From NCBI GenBank assembly GCA_019058015.1, contig JAHLWH010000231.1, positions 1-37,159 of the forward strand: DNA of 37,159 nt, written 5' to 3'. This document shows positions 1-8,905 of this stretch, in pieces. Origin of the DNA: Promethearchaeota archaeon (GTDB taxonomy: Archaea; Asgardarchaeota; Lokiarchaeia; Sigyniarchaeales; SOKP01). Position 1 is the first letter of the stretch, and every line of letters begins with the position of its first letter. Under the pieces are notes generated by a model that saw only the letters and a program-made list of their open reading frames with translations, ran no database searches and was not told where the DNA came from. A program made the translations under genes and the position numbers.

Positions 1-1892
1 GACGTAACTCTTGCAAAAATGTAGACCGTTTTAACTTTCTCTAGTAGCTCATCGTCATTCATCTCCTCTAATTCTACACCAGTAATTGCTTCATCTGCTT
101 CAGTTTAACCTATTTGATGTGCGATTGCAATTGCCGTAATTTTATGATCACCCGTAATCATAATTGTTCTAATTCCCGCCTTTCTTGCTTCTATTATTGA
201 ATCTTTTACCTCGTCCCTTGCTGGATCAATTATACCAACCAACCCAAGATATGTAAAATCTTTTTCCACTTCATTAATATCGTAATCCGAATCTAATTCT
301 TTATATGCAACTCCAAGAACTCTTAATGCATTTTTTGCAAATTCTTCATTTTGCTTTATGATTTTTTCTTTTGAAATGTCAATAGGTTTTACTTCACCAT
401 TTAATAATACCTTAGAAGCATTCATCATGAGAACATCAGGTGCTCCTTTTATATAAGCAATTATCTTTCTGTCTTTTTTTCCAATTACTGTCATCATTTT
501 TCTATCAGAATTAAAAGGAATCTCATCTAATTTATTAAAAGATTGATCAATATTTTCTTTTAATGCTACTACTTTCATAGAAATTTCAGTAGGATCCCCT
601 ACAACTGTTAGATCTCCAGATTTTTGATCAACTAAACTAACATGAGAATTATTGCAAAACATACATACTTCCAAAAATCTTTTAAGATCATCATTATTAA
701 CGATTGATTTATCACTTTTGAGTATGTTTCCATTAATGTTGTATCCAACACCTTCAATGGTAAGCTCTTTATCATCTACATATAATTTTACAACGGTCAT
801 TTCATTTTTAGTCAAAGTCCCAGTTTTATCAGAACAGATCACATTCACTCTTCCTAAAGTTTCGACAGCTGTCAGTTTCCTCACCAATGCATTTCGATTT
901 GCCATTTTTCTCATTCCGATGCTCATAACAACAGTGATCACTACAATTAATCCTTCAGGCACGGCAGAAACTGCTAAACTTATCGCTATTTCAAATGCAG
1001 TTATGATTTCCTCAATATTTTGTTCTGTAAAAACAAAACCTTCTGTAACTATTATAAGAACCACTTCAACTAAAAAGACAGCACCACATATTATTATTAT
1101 TATTATTCCTAACTGTTTTCCGAATCTATTAACTTCTTTTTGGAAAGGACTTGGTTCTATAACCTCCTCTTGTAATTTTCCTGCAATTTTTCCGATTTCT
1201 GTTTTCATTCCTGTTCCAATTACAATACCTTCCCCATTCCCCCGCGTAATTATAGTATTCATATATCCAAGGTTGGTTCTATCTGCTAAAATCATCTTTT
1301 CATCTACAATGTCTAATTGCTTCTTAACTGGTTGCGATTCTCCTGTTAATATTGCCTCATCCACATAAAGTGAGAATTGTTTCGTTAGTCTTACATCTGC
1401 GGGAAATTTATCTCCTTCCTCTATTAATACAATATCTCCAGGAACAACTTCTTCGACGCTTATTTCCTTAACTATTCCTTCTCTTCGTACTTTCGCAAAA
1501 TGAGGTGCTAATTTTTTTAAACTTTCAAGAGATTTTTCTGCTTTATATTCTTGATAAAACCCTAGAATTGCATTGACAATTAGTATAGCAAGTATTACAA
1601 CTGCATCTGTATACTCTGAAGACCATGCTGAAGCACCAGGTTGGGATGCTTCCCATGCTCCTATTATTACTGATATTATAATTGCAAAAATCAACAAATA
1701 AATTAGGAAGTCCTTAAACTGGCCTAAAAATATATCCAATGCTGTCTTTCCTTTTTCCTTAATTAATTCATTTCTCCCGTACTTCTCGAGGTTTGCGCTC
1801 ATTTTTGTTTCTGTTAAACCTGTATCAATTGAACTATTGAATGCCTTTACAACTTCTTCAATGCTTATAGAATGTGCATTAATTTGCTCCAT
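1..1892 (-). pseudogene. P-type Ca2+-ATPase, copy 1, interrupted by in-frame TAA (3' end outside window)
   Basis: This is a P-type IIA (SERCA-like) cation pump gene read leftward from an ATG at 1892. Visible are the actuator motif TGES (residues 183-186), the M4 motif VPEGL (311-315) and the phosphorylation motif DKTGTLTKNE (Asp355). Translation stops at a TAA at 105-107 after 595 residues. The reading frame continues without a shift from 104 to 1, and its 34 codons match the intact neighbour at about 28 of 34 positions. The neighbour has Leu596 (TTA) where this copy has TAA, so one base change explains the stop. The truncated product would lack the TGDGVND hinge and helices M5-M10 and could not pump. 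A GAGGAG ribosome binding site lies just before the ATG. It is either a recent pseudogene or a sequencing error; I cannot tell which. Confidence 0.85.
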
Positions 1893-2238
1893 ATCTCCTC
1901 AAAATCCAAATTTTTTTTTTAAATTTTTTTTAAAAAACAATATCCGATTTAAAAATATAAATTCAATAAATATTGATATCTTAAAACCTTTTTTAAAAAG
2001 AAAATACTATTTTTATATTATCTGCTTCAATTAGTTTAGAGGGATTATTATTTATAGTTATCTTTATAAAAAAAGTAATCGAAGATTTTAATGTGATAAT
2101 AGATAAATACTCCAAAACTAATGAAATGGGAAAATTTTTTCTAGAAATTTTTAAATAATCTAAAAGAAATTGAAAATTGTTTTTAAGAATTTATAGATAA
2201 TGTTTGTGATTAATTTTAAAAAAAAATTCAGAAAAAAA
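1893..2238. other. Intergenic gap between the two ATPase copies
   Basis: About 346 bases, very AT-rich with long A and T runs. No credible ORF, tRNA or strong hairpin is seen. On the minus strand a TTTATATTTTT-like stretch around 1950-1962 could be the TATA element of copy 1, about 60 bases before its ATG. In this base composition that match is weak evidence. Confidence 0.4.
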
Positions 2239-5076
2239 TTAATAATGTTCGATATTTGGAATTTTTCTTTGTTTTCGTCTGATAAAGTATTTTCTTAACT
2301 CGTCAACAACAGAAACACTAAATGCGCCAATAAAAACTACAACCCAATGATACCATTGTGTTAAGGGCATAATACGAAATGCAAGACCTAATGGGGTATA
2401 AAGTAATAACAATTGTAATCCAAGAGATAGTCCGACAGCCCAAAATAAATGTTTATTTGGAAACAAATAAAACGGTTTTATATTCGAAGTACATGTGAAT
2501 ACAAACAATAATTCGCAAATTACTAAGTTTGTAAATATTATTGTTTGAGATAATGTAATTGCATATTGCTGCGCAACTGGATCGGTTAAATAATTTATCA
2601 AATTAGGATCTATGGTACTCCAAAGAGGTATTAGATATATCCAGAGAATCAAATATAGACCAATATCAGTAATGGATGTGTAAATTCCAAGAAAAAGAAC
2701 TGGTCCTTTTATTTCTGGCATTAATGTAAAACCTTTTCGCGGTTTTTGTTTCATCACATCGGGGTCTGTAGGAGTTAATCCCAGAACCATTGCTGGTATG
2801 CCATCTGTTGCAATATTTAACCATAGAATTTGAATTGGTTCTAATGGAAGAGCCAAGAAAACATTTGCAAATAATTTCATCACTAAATACGCTGTTATTA
2901 TTAAAAAAATCTCATCAAAATTGGTGCTTAACATGTAACGAAAGAACCCTTTAGTTGTCTCAAATATTCCTCTCCCTTCTTCTATAGCATTAACAATAGT
3001 TGCATAATTATCATCAATTAATATCATTTCTGATGCTTCTTGGGTAACTTCTGTTCCTTTTAATCCCATTGCAACACCAACATGCGCACCTTTTACAGCT
3101 GGGGCGTCATTAACTCCATCACCAGTCATAGATACAACCATATCTAGTTCCTTTAATCTTCTTAATATTCTTATTTTATGTTCTGATGTGACTCTTGCAA
3201 AAACATTTACTGTTTTAACTTTTTCTCGTAGCTCATCATTGCTCATCTCCTCTAATTCTACACCTGTAATTGCTTCATCTGATTCAGTTAAACCAATTGC
3301 CTTTCCAATGGCGAGAGCAGTAATTTTATGATCACCTGTAATCATAATTGTTCTGATTCCAGCGCTTCTTGCTCCATTGATCGCTTCTAATACTTCATCT
3401 CTGGGTGGATCTATAATCCCAACTAATCCGATATAAATATAATCCTTTTCTACATCATTGATATTATAATCAGAATTTAATTCTTTATATGCAACTCCAA
3501 GAACTCTTAATGCATTCTTTGCTAACTCTTCATTTTTTTCTAAGATTTTATTTTTTAAAACATCAATTGGTTTTATTTCTCCGTTTAAAACAACCTTAGA
3601 GGCGTTTTTCATGAGTATATCAGGAGCTCCTTTTATATAAGCGATTATTTTTTCGTCTTTTTTTCCAATTACAGTCATCATTTTTCTATCAGAACTAAAT
3701 GGGATCTCATCCATTTTCTCGAAAGACTGATTTATTTTCCCTTTTAACGCCAACACTTTCATAGAAATCTCAGTTGGATCACCAACCACTGCCAGATCTC
3801 CAGTTTTTTGATCAATTATACTAACATGAGAATCATTACAAAATAAGCAAACTTCTAGAAACCTTTTAAGATCATTATTCATAACGATTGGTTTTTCATT
3901 TTCAAGAATTTGACCATTCGTATTATATCCTACACCTTCAACAGATAACTCTTTATCATCAATATATATTTTTACAACGGTCATTTCATTTTTAGTTAAA
4001 GTTCCGGTTTTATCAGAACAGATCACATTCACTCTACCTAATGTTTCAACAGCTGTTAATTTTCTTACTAATGCATTTCGATCCACCATTTTCCTCATCC
4101 CTATACTCATTACAACCGTAATGACGACAACTAATCCTTCAGGAACCGCCGAAACAGCTAAACTTATTGCTATTTTAAAAGCATCTATGATTTCTTCTAT
4201 CCCCTGTTCAGTTATTACAAAACCTTCAGTCAATAATATGAGAATGAATTCAAATGCAAAAACCGCTACACATATTATAATAATAATAATTCCTAATTGC
4301 TTTCCAAATTTATCTACTTCCTTTTGAAAGGGACTTGGTTCTATTACCTCTTCTTGTAATTTCACCGCAATTTTTCCGATTTCAGTATTCATTCCTGTTC
4401 CTATTACAATACCCTCTCCATTTCCTCTAGTTACTATCGTGTTCATATACCCAAGGTTGGTTCTATCTGCTAAAATCATCTTTTCATCTACAATATCCAA
4501 TTGTTTCTGAACTGGTTTCGATTCTCCTGTTAATATTGCCTCATCCACATAAAGTGAAAATTGTTTCGTAAGTCTTATGTCTGCAGGAAACTTATCTCCT
4601 TCCTCTACTAACACAATATCTCCAGGAACAACTTCTTCGACGCCTAACTCCTTAACTATTCCATTTCTTCGTACTTTCGCAAAATGAGGTGCTAATTTTT
4701 TTAAACTTTCAAGTGATTCTTCAGCCTTGTATTCTTGATAAAATCCTAATATTGCATTAATAATTAAAATGGAACTAATTACTATAGCATCTGTGTATTC
4801 AGATGACCAAGCTGATGCTCCTGGCCTAGAAGATTCCCAAACTCCTATAATAATAGAGATAATAATTGCAAAAATCAGCAAATAGACAAGAAAACTTTTA
4901 AATTGACCTATAAATATTTGCCAAGCAGTCTTTCCTTTTTCTTTAATTAACTCATTCCTTCCGTATTTTTCAAGTCTTACTTGAGACTCTGCTTGTGTCA
5001 GACCTGCTTCTAATGAGGTATTATATCTTTTTGCTACTTCTTCAATACTTATAGAATGTGCATTGATTTGTTCCAT
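2239..5076 (-). CDS. P-type Ca2+-transporting ATPase (PIIA, SERCA-like), copy 2, intact
   Basis: A 945-residue cation-transporting ATPase, the usual length for the family, which pumps Ca2+ (or a similar cation) across the cytoplasmic membrane. Domains in order: N-terminal cation-ATPase domain, actuator with TGES (183-186), M4 VPEGL (311-315), DKTGT with phospho-Asp355, nucleotide-binding KGAPD (482-486), IDPPR (555-559), TGDGVND hinge (651-657) and six C-terminal membrane helices. Residues equivalent to the SERCA Ca2+ ligands are present: Glu in VPEGL, Asn719 and Glu722 in M5, Asn754, Thr757 and Asp758 in M6, and Glu855 in M8. The M8 Glu favours a two-site SERCA-type pump over PMCA, which has Gln there. 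It lies immediately upstream (same strand) of a near-identical damaged copy. Its own ribosome binding site is degraded (GAGAAAAT instead of GAGGAGAT). Ca2+ is inferred from these residues; Mn2+ is possible. Confidence 0.95.
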   Translation of the reverse strand: MEQINAHSISIEEVAKRYNTSLEAGLTQAESQVRLEKYGRNELIKEKGKTAWQIFIGQFKSFLVYLLIFAIIISIIIGVWESSRPGASAWSSEYTDAIVISSILIINAILGFYQEYKAEESLESLKKLAPHFAKVRRNGIVKELGVEEVVPGDIVLVEEGDKFPADIRLTKQFSLYVDEAILTGESKPVQKQLDIVDEKMILADRTNLGYMNTIVTRGNGEGIVIGTGMNTEIGKIAVKLQEEVIEPSPFQKEVDKFGKQLGIIIIIICVAVFAFEFILILLTEGFVITEQGIEEIIDAFKIAISLAVSAVPEGLVVVITVVMSIGMRKMVDRNALVRKLTAVETLGRVNVICSDKTGTLTKNEMTVVKIYIDDKELSVEGVGYNTNGQILENEKPIVMNNDLKRFLEVCLFCNDSHVSIIDQKTGDLAVVGDPTEISMKVLALKGKINQSFEKMDEIPFSSDRKMMTVIGKKDEKIIAYIKGAPDILMKNASKVVLNGEIKPIDVLKNKILEKNEELAKNALRVLGVAYKELNSDYNINDVEKDYIYIGLVGIIDPPRDEVLEAINGARSAGIRTIMITGDHKITALAIGKAIGLTESDEAITGVELEEMSNDELREKVKTVNVFARVTSEHKIRILRRLKELDMVVSMTGDGVNDAPAVKGAHVGVAMGLKGTEVTQEASEMILIDDNYATIVNAIEEGRGIFETTKGFFRYMLSTNFDEIFLIITAYLVMKLFANVFLALPLEPIQILWLNIATDGIPAMVLGLTPTDPDVMKQKPRKGFTLMPEIKGPVLFLGIYTSITDIGLYLILWIYLIPLWSTIDPNLINYLTDPVAQQYAITLSQTIIFTNLVICELLFVFTCTSNIKPFYLFPNKHLFWAVGLSLGLQLLLLYTPLGLAFRIMPLTQWYHWVVVFIGAFSVSVVDELRKYFIRRKQRKIPNIEHY

Positions 5077-5394
5077 ATTTTCTCAAAATCCTACTTTTTT
5101 TATTTTAAATCTTTTTATAAGAAAAAGTTTAGATTTTTAAAATATTTCTCAAAACCTTTCTTAAAATAATAACAATTCAATTTATTAATTGTTTGTTCCC
5201 TAAATTTGTTTAGATTTTTATCAAATTGCCTTTCAAGATATTGTCACCACTGACGTTTTGTTCTTGAAAAAAGACCTTTATATGGTATATCTAAAACCAC
5301 GCTAAAAAAAGATAATTTGATTTTATAAATTATAGGAAATTAATGATTTCTTGTTGCACACGTAATTAAAAGGATTGAAAAAATAAAAATAAGA
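5077..5394. other. Intergenic region between the M28 gene end and the ATPase start
   Basis: About 318 AT-rich bases between two minus-strand genes. Apart from the candidate TATA box near 5111-5123 I see no gene, RNA or repeat. The stretch 5240-5300 is slightly less AT-rich (two short GTTTTG/CACGC patches) but gives no recognisable structure. Confidence 0.4.
5111..5123 (-). promoter_or_regulatory. Candidate TATA box for the intact ATPase
   Basis: Read on the minus strand this is TTCTTATAAAAAG, a good match to an archaeal TATA element. It lies about 38 bases before the ATG at 5076, which predicts a short leader. AT-rich surroundings make chance matches common. Confidence 0.35.
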
Positions 5395-6960
5395 TTAAAA
5401 TCGTTCCTTTGATAAAACCATTAGAGAATTAATTAAATCTGAAACACATTGAGCAGTAGAACTCAATTTATTCATATCAATTTTATCCAATGTATCTTCT
5501 GCAGTGAGTAAGTAATAGGGGGACCTTATCCAATGAATTACTTTTAAATCACTATGAGATGTAAAATGACCTGCTTCACCAATAGGGGGTGTTGCAAAAA
5601 AATTGTCTGGAATTAACATCATACGCTCTATTTTGTGCTCTTTAAATGCCTTAATAGTATGAGCTACTAATTGCACTCTTTGAGATAGAAATACTGCCCC
5701 AAATGCAAGTTCATTTGTTATTTTAAAATTATGGGTTTCAGGATCTTCATCAACATCTTTTGCACACATGTGCTCTAGATTCACATCGACTAATACGTTC
5801 TTTAAAAGATCATTTCTATATTTTCTTGCAAATGATTCCGCTCCTATTCCTCCATACAGATGTCCTGTTGTTAATATGAATAATATTGAGCGAGGTCTTT
5901 CATTTTTCGGGATTTTGGACCAAGCTCTTAATTGAGCTAAAACCATTGCAACTCCAGTTCCATCTTCGGAAGCCCCCTTAAATGCAGAATCATGATGGCT
6001 AGATACCATTATCAACTCCTCAGATTGTCCAGGTAATATTCCCCATATGTTATGCGCTATGCTTGGTTCCTTATGACCCTCAAGAATTATTGTTGCTCGA
6101 GAATTACATAATTGGGCTAATTCCCGAACTTTCATGCCATCATATTTCCCTAAATATAAAGCAGGAATTGGTTTCATAGTACCATCATATGGTCCCCAAT
6201 GACTATTAACATTTGATGGATAATCTCTCAAGATAAGGATTAACCCTAATGCACCTCTTCTTACTGCACGCCAATAGACAGAATCTTCCCTTGGTTTTCC
6301 CCCTAGTGCTTGTGGTGGGAAATTCAATAAAGCAAATGTTAAAACCATTTTAGTGGTCTTATCGATTGAATTAGTAGGATCTGCAATATAATATGGTTTT
6401 GCTATACTTAATAATTTACCAAGAGGTAGTGTTGGAAATTCGATATCTGCAACTACAATTTTGTCTTTAACGTCAATCTTTTTAAAATCTTTATCTCTTC
6501 CCGTTCCTACATAAACCATAGGAGCTGTCAATCCATCTTTATCAGTAAATTCTGTATTCAATACATAAAAACATGAAATTTCTGTAGTTTCATTTCCATT
6601 TGATATACTTAATTTCCAATTTTTAGCAACCCAATTTATAACATTTACCGGTTCTTTCTTTACATTTTCAAGTCCTAATTCAATAAATTTACTCTCTAAA
6701 AAATTTTCAATTTCATGTGCTTCTTTTGTTCCTATTCTCCTATGCGGGACGCTACAGATTTTTTCTAAATCATTTTTAATAATTTCCAAAGTTGGTGCTT
6801 GAACTTTTAACATTGGTTTTTGAATCTCTAATAAGAGCTTTTCAGCTTTTTTTCTAATTTTTCTCATTTTAGGAATTAGTTTTAATAGGTTTATGATGAT
6901 TTTTCTTTTTGACATATGAAATTCTGGGGATGGTTCTAATTCATTCTTAGATTTTTCCAT
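5395..6960 (-). CDS. M28-family peptidase-like protein with altered metal site
   Basis: A 521-residue cytosolic protein of the M28 (aminopeptidase Y/Q) zinc-peptidase fold, probably with a PA-like insert around residues 145-300. Family landmarks are HHD (322-324), GASEDGTG (329-336), NLEH (Glu396) and the closing SHSD (His469). Several canonical residues differ. The bridging Asp of GAxDN aligns with Glu332 (or Asp333). The catalytic EE pair aligns with HLY (367-369) in TTGHLYGGIGAESF. The usual Asp of the third ligand motif is Glu396. The true M28 peptidase at 33939-35225 keeps all canonical residues. This protein is therefore either a non-peptidase relative or uses a different metal set. The start is the ATG at 6960, with AGGAGA six bases upstream. 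A basic amphipathic stretch (17-50) precedes the catalytic fold and no signal peptide is seen. Confidence 0.8.
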   Translation of the reverse strand: MEKSKNELEPSPEFHMSKRKIIINLLKLIPKMRKIRKKAEKLLLEIQKPMLKVQAPTLEIIKNDLEKICSVPHRRIGTKEAHEIENFLESKFIELGLENVKKEPVNVINWVAKNWKLSISNGNETTEISCFYVLNTEFTDKDGLTAPMVYVGTGRDKDFKKIDVKDKIVVADIEFPTLPLGKLLSIAKPYYIADPTNSIDKTTKMVLTFALLNFPPQALGGKPREDSVYWRAVRRGALGLILILRDYPSNVNSHWGPYDGTMKPIPALYLGKYDGMKVRELAQLCNSRATIILEGHKEPSIAHNIWGILPGQSEELIMVSSHHDSAFKGASEDGTGVAMVLAQLRAWSKIPKNERPRSILFILTTGHLYGGIGAESFARKYRNDLLKNVLVDVNLEHMCAKDVDEDPETHNFKITNELAFGAVFLSQRVQLVAHTIKAFKEHKIERMMLIPDNFFATPPIGEAGHFTSHSDLKVIHWIRSPYYLLTAEDTLDKIDMNKLSSTAQCVSDLINSLMVLSKERF

Positions 6961-7006
6961 GATATTCTCCTTTAATGATTATTAAATTAAAATTCTGCTA
7001 ATGAAA

Positions 7007-7012
7007 TATAAA
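7007..7012 (-). promoter_or_regulatory. Candidate TATA box for the M28-like gene
   Basis: Minus-strand TTTATA within GTTTTTATATTTC, about 47 bases before the ATG at 6960. It predicts transcription starting near 6982, leaving room for the AGGAGA site. The gap to the preceding dehydratase gene is about 150 bases, so independent transcription is reasonable. Confidence 0.3.
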
Positions 7013-7114
7013 AACTTTTATGCTTAGAATTCTCATAAATTGGAGAAAAAAATCTCTCAAGAATTACCGCCATATTTGCATTTATTGCTTTTAATAAAAG
7101 AGTATGTTCAAAAT

Positions 7115-7555
7115 TCAGATAATTTCAATAGTGCCATCATTACCATTAACTCTAACTATAGTTCCATCTTCAATTTTTTCCAATTCAGAAAAATCAATTT
7201 GATCTACTATTGGAAATTGTAAATCAAAAAATATTTCTGCAGCCAAGGCACCTGAACTCATTAAAGGTTCTCCTTTTTCACATATTATGGCTTTTGGCCC
7301 AATCTTGCGCACAATTACCTCAAGTAAAACAAACCCTAACGTGGTTGTTCCTATCGGATAAGGGAAAATTAAGATTTTATCTTTTACGTCCTTTTTATAA
7401 AGTTCATGTGTTCTATCTGCAACCTTACATTTCTTACTAAATTGAACTAAAGGAAATGTAAAAGCGGCTGAGATACTAAAGGGTTGTTTTGTAACCATGG
7501 CTTTCCCTTCCACAATTCCGCTACTTAAACTTCTCCCTTTTAATATTTTAGGCAT
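7115..7555 (-). CDS. Phosphomevalonate dehydratase small subunit (aconitase X swivel domain)
   Basis: This encodes the DUF126/AcnX swivel domain, which with the large subunit dehydrates 5-phosphomevalonate to trans-anhydromevalonate 5-phosphate in the archaeal mevalonate pathway. It is a separate subunit, as in other archaea. I place the start at the ATG at 7555, giving about 146 residues from MPKILKGRSLSSGIVEG, because GGAGGG sits eight bases upstream. An upstream in-frame start at 7612 would add 19 unconserved residues. The gene overlaps the end of the large-subunit gene by 8 bases, so the two are translationally coupled. The core (SSGIVEGKAMVTKQPFS, LIFPYPIGTTTLGFVLLE) is recognisable. The loop that usually reads GSST-like is GTTT here, and the segment after KQPFS is diverged. 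Confidence 0.85.
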   Translation of the reverse strand: MPKILKGRSLSSGIVEGKAMVTKQPFSISAAFTFPLVQFSKKCKVADRTHELYKKDVKDKILIFPYPIGTTTLGFVLLEVIVRKIGPKAIICEKGEPLMSSGALAAEIFFDLQFPIVDQIDFSELEKIEDGTIVRVNGNDGTIEII

Positions 7556-8738
7556 TATTTTTACCCTCCGTTGCGACTTTAATGCATGTATCCAAGCTTC
7601 TATAAGAAGCATTGCTATAAAAACACGTTTTTGCAGAATTTGTCATAAGAGGTCTCGGTAAGGGTGTTAAAAGAGGACATAAAGTTGTCAATTTTGCTCC
7701 AGAATTTTTTAAAATTTCAAAATATTTAGATTTTTTAATTGAATCTCTTGTAAGTTCATTAGTGCATATCCAGAAATTAATATTGGATAAAATTTTTTTT
7801 CCATCAAGCTTGTTTAAAACAGTAATAACTTCTTCTTCATTTAATTGAGGACAACCTATGGTAACATTTTTTGGTGGATTTTCCCATTCGGTACTGTATT
7901 TTTCCTTAACTTCTTTAAGAGAATCTTTATCAATTTCAACAATTTCTTCTGGTTTATCATTTTGAAAGGCTGATTCAATATTTTTTGCTTCTGGAGTTTT
8001 TCCAATCACGTGGATTAAAGCAACTGCGCCAGTAGATGCAGAAGCAGAACCAAGATTTTTTAGATTATAAGTAGAAATTTTTTTAAGACCTTCAATAACC
8101 GGAATTTTATTTCCTGCAATTTCCCCGATTTTTAAACCTATTGATGTTAAATCATAAGTATCCCAATCATCAAAAAGAATTTTAAATAAAATCTTTCCTT
8201 TTCTGTTTTCACTTAAATGCAATCCATGGTAAGGAGTTTTCCCAGTAATAGCGCATGCAATATCTACTATACCGCCTTCTCGATTTGAACGCCCCCCTAA
8301 AACAGAATTGAGATAAATTACAGCTGAGGATTCAGACCATGCATAGTGTTCGCCAAATTGCGGTTTATTATCCAAGTAATATGGGGTACAAGTAAAACCA
8401 TAGACGCCTATTCTCTCTAAATCCCTCATCAATTGATCATGTAAAGTAAACATTGGGAGGATAACTTTTAATTCCTCGGCATAATTCAAATCGATAATAG
8501 GATCTGCTGTAGTCCTCACCTTTACTTTCAATCCTGCTTCTGCTGTTCTATTTAAAATTTCAGCAGCAGCATTGACAAAATTCAAACCAAAATTTAAAAC
8601 CGTATGAGCCGATTTAATTTCTATCAATTTATCCGCACCAAAAGAATCTCCTAATTTTACAATTAAATTCATCAATTTTGAAAGAATTTCACCTTGATTA
8701 CCATCTAATATATTTTCTTCTTCTCTCGTTAAATAAAT
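7548..8738 (-). CDS. Phosphomevalonate dehydratase large subunit (aconitase X catalytic domain)
   Basis: Catalytic [4Fe-4S] subunit of the AcnX/DUF521 family, acting in archaeal isoprenoid synthesis. Conserved blocks include GADKLIEIKSAH, TCTPYYLDN, GEHYAWSESSAV, NSVLGGRSNREGG, ITGKTPYHGLHL, IGCPQLNEEEV, LCPLLTP and MTNSAK. The Cys residues in TCTPY, GCPQL and LCPLL are the likely cluster ligands. The conserved family N-terminus (YLTREEE...) is encoded in frame upstream of the first ATG (8672) and TTG (8675), back to a stop at 8763-8765. That stretch contains no ATG, GTG or TTG. The codon aligned with the usual Met is ATT at 8736-8738, with AGGTG seven bases before it, so I propose ATT initiation. 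Starting at 8675 or 8672 would delete the conserved N-terminus. The small-subunit gene follows with an 8-base overlap. Confidence 0.85.
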   Translation of the reverse strand: MYLTREEENILDGNQGEILSKLMNLIVKLGDSFGADKLIEIKSAHTVLNFGLNFVNAAAEILNRTAEAGLKVKVRTTADPIIDLNYAEELKVILPMFTLHDQLMRDLERIGVYGFTCTPYYLDNKPQFGEHYAWSESSAVIYLNSVLGGRSNREGGIVDIACAITGKTPYHGLHLSENRKGKILFKILFDDWDTYDLTSIGLKIGEIAGNKIPVIEGLKKISTYNLKNLGSASASTGAVALIHVIGKTPEAKNIESAFQNDKPEEIVEIDKDSLKEVKEKYSTEWENPPKNVTIGCPQLNEEEVITVLNKLDGKKILSNINFWICTNELTRDSIKKSKYFEILKNSGAKLTTLCPLLTPLPRPLMTNSAKTCFYSNASYRSLDTCIKVATEGKNNA

Positions 8739-8786
8739 TCTAATACACCTATTTATTTCCTTTCAATTTTAAAAATTTGTTAATGA

Positions 8787-8795
8787 TATTTATAA
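8787..8795 (-). promoter_or_regulatory. Candidate TATA box for the phosphomevalonate dehydratase operon
   Basis: The minus strand reads TTATAAATA, a near-ideal archaeal TATA box, about 50 bases before the proposed ATT start. Transcription would begin near 8762-8765, leaving a leader that contains the AGGTG site. This placement fits the upstream start better than the internal ATG. Confidence 0.45.
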
Positions 8796-8905
8796 GTGTT
8801 TTTATTTTTATTTTGTATTTTGAATAAAAGAGAAACCTATTTTAATAAAATTCTTTTAAATAAATATCAATTAAAATATATCAATAATTCGAGATAATTG
8901 ATAAA

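Noticed and set aside
105..107. TAA read as an amino acid (recoding)
   Set aside because: No known archaeal recoding uses TAA, and other genes in the window end normally with TAA. A mutation or read error is simpler.
652..1368. A 238-residue open frame on the plus strand inside the first ATPase gene
   Set aside because: It is the antisense shadow of a strongly conserved gene; the encoded protein is low-complexity Ile/Ser/Thr/Pro with no family features.
7210..7440. Plus-strand open frames around the dehydratase small subunit
   Set aside because: They lie antisense to a conserved gene and show no protein-like features.
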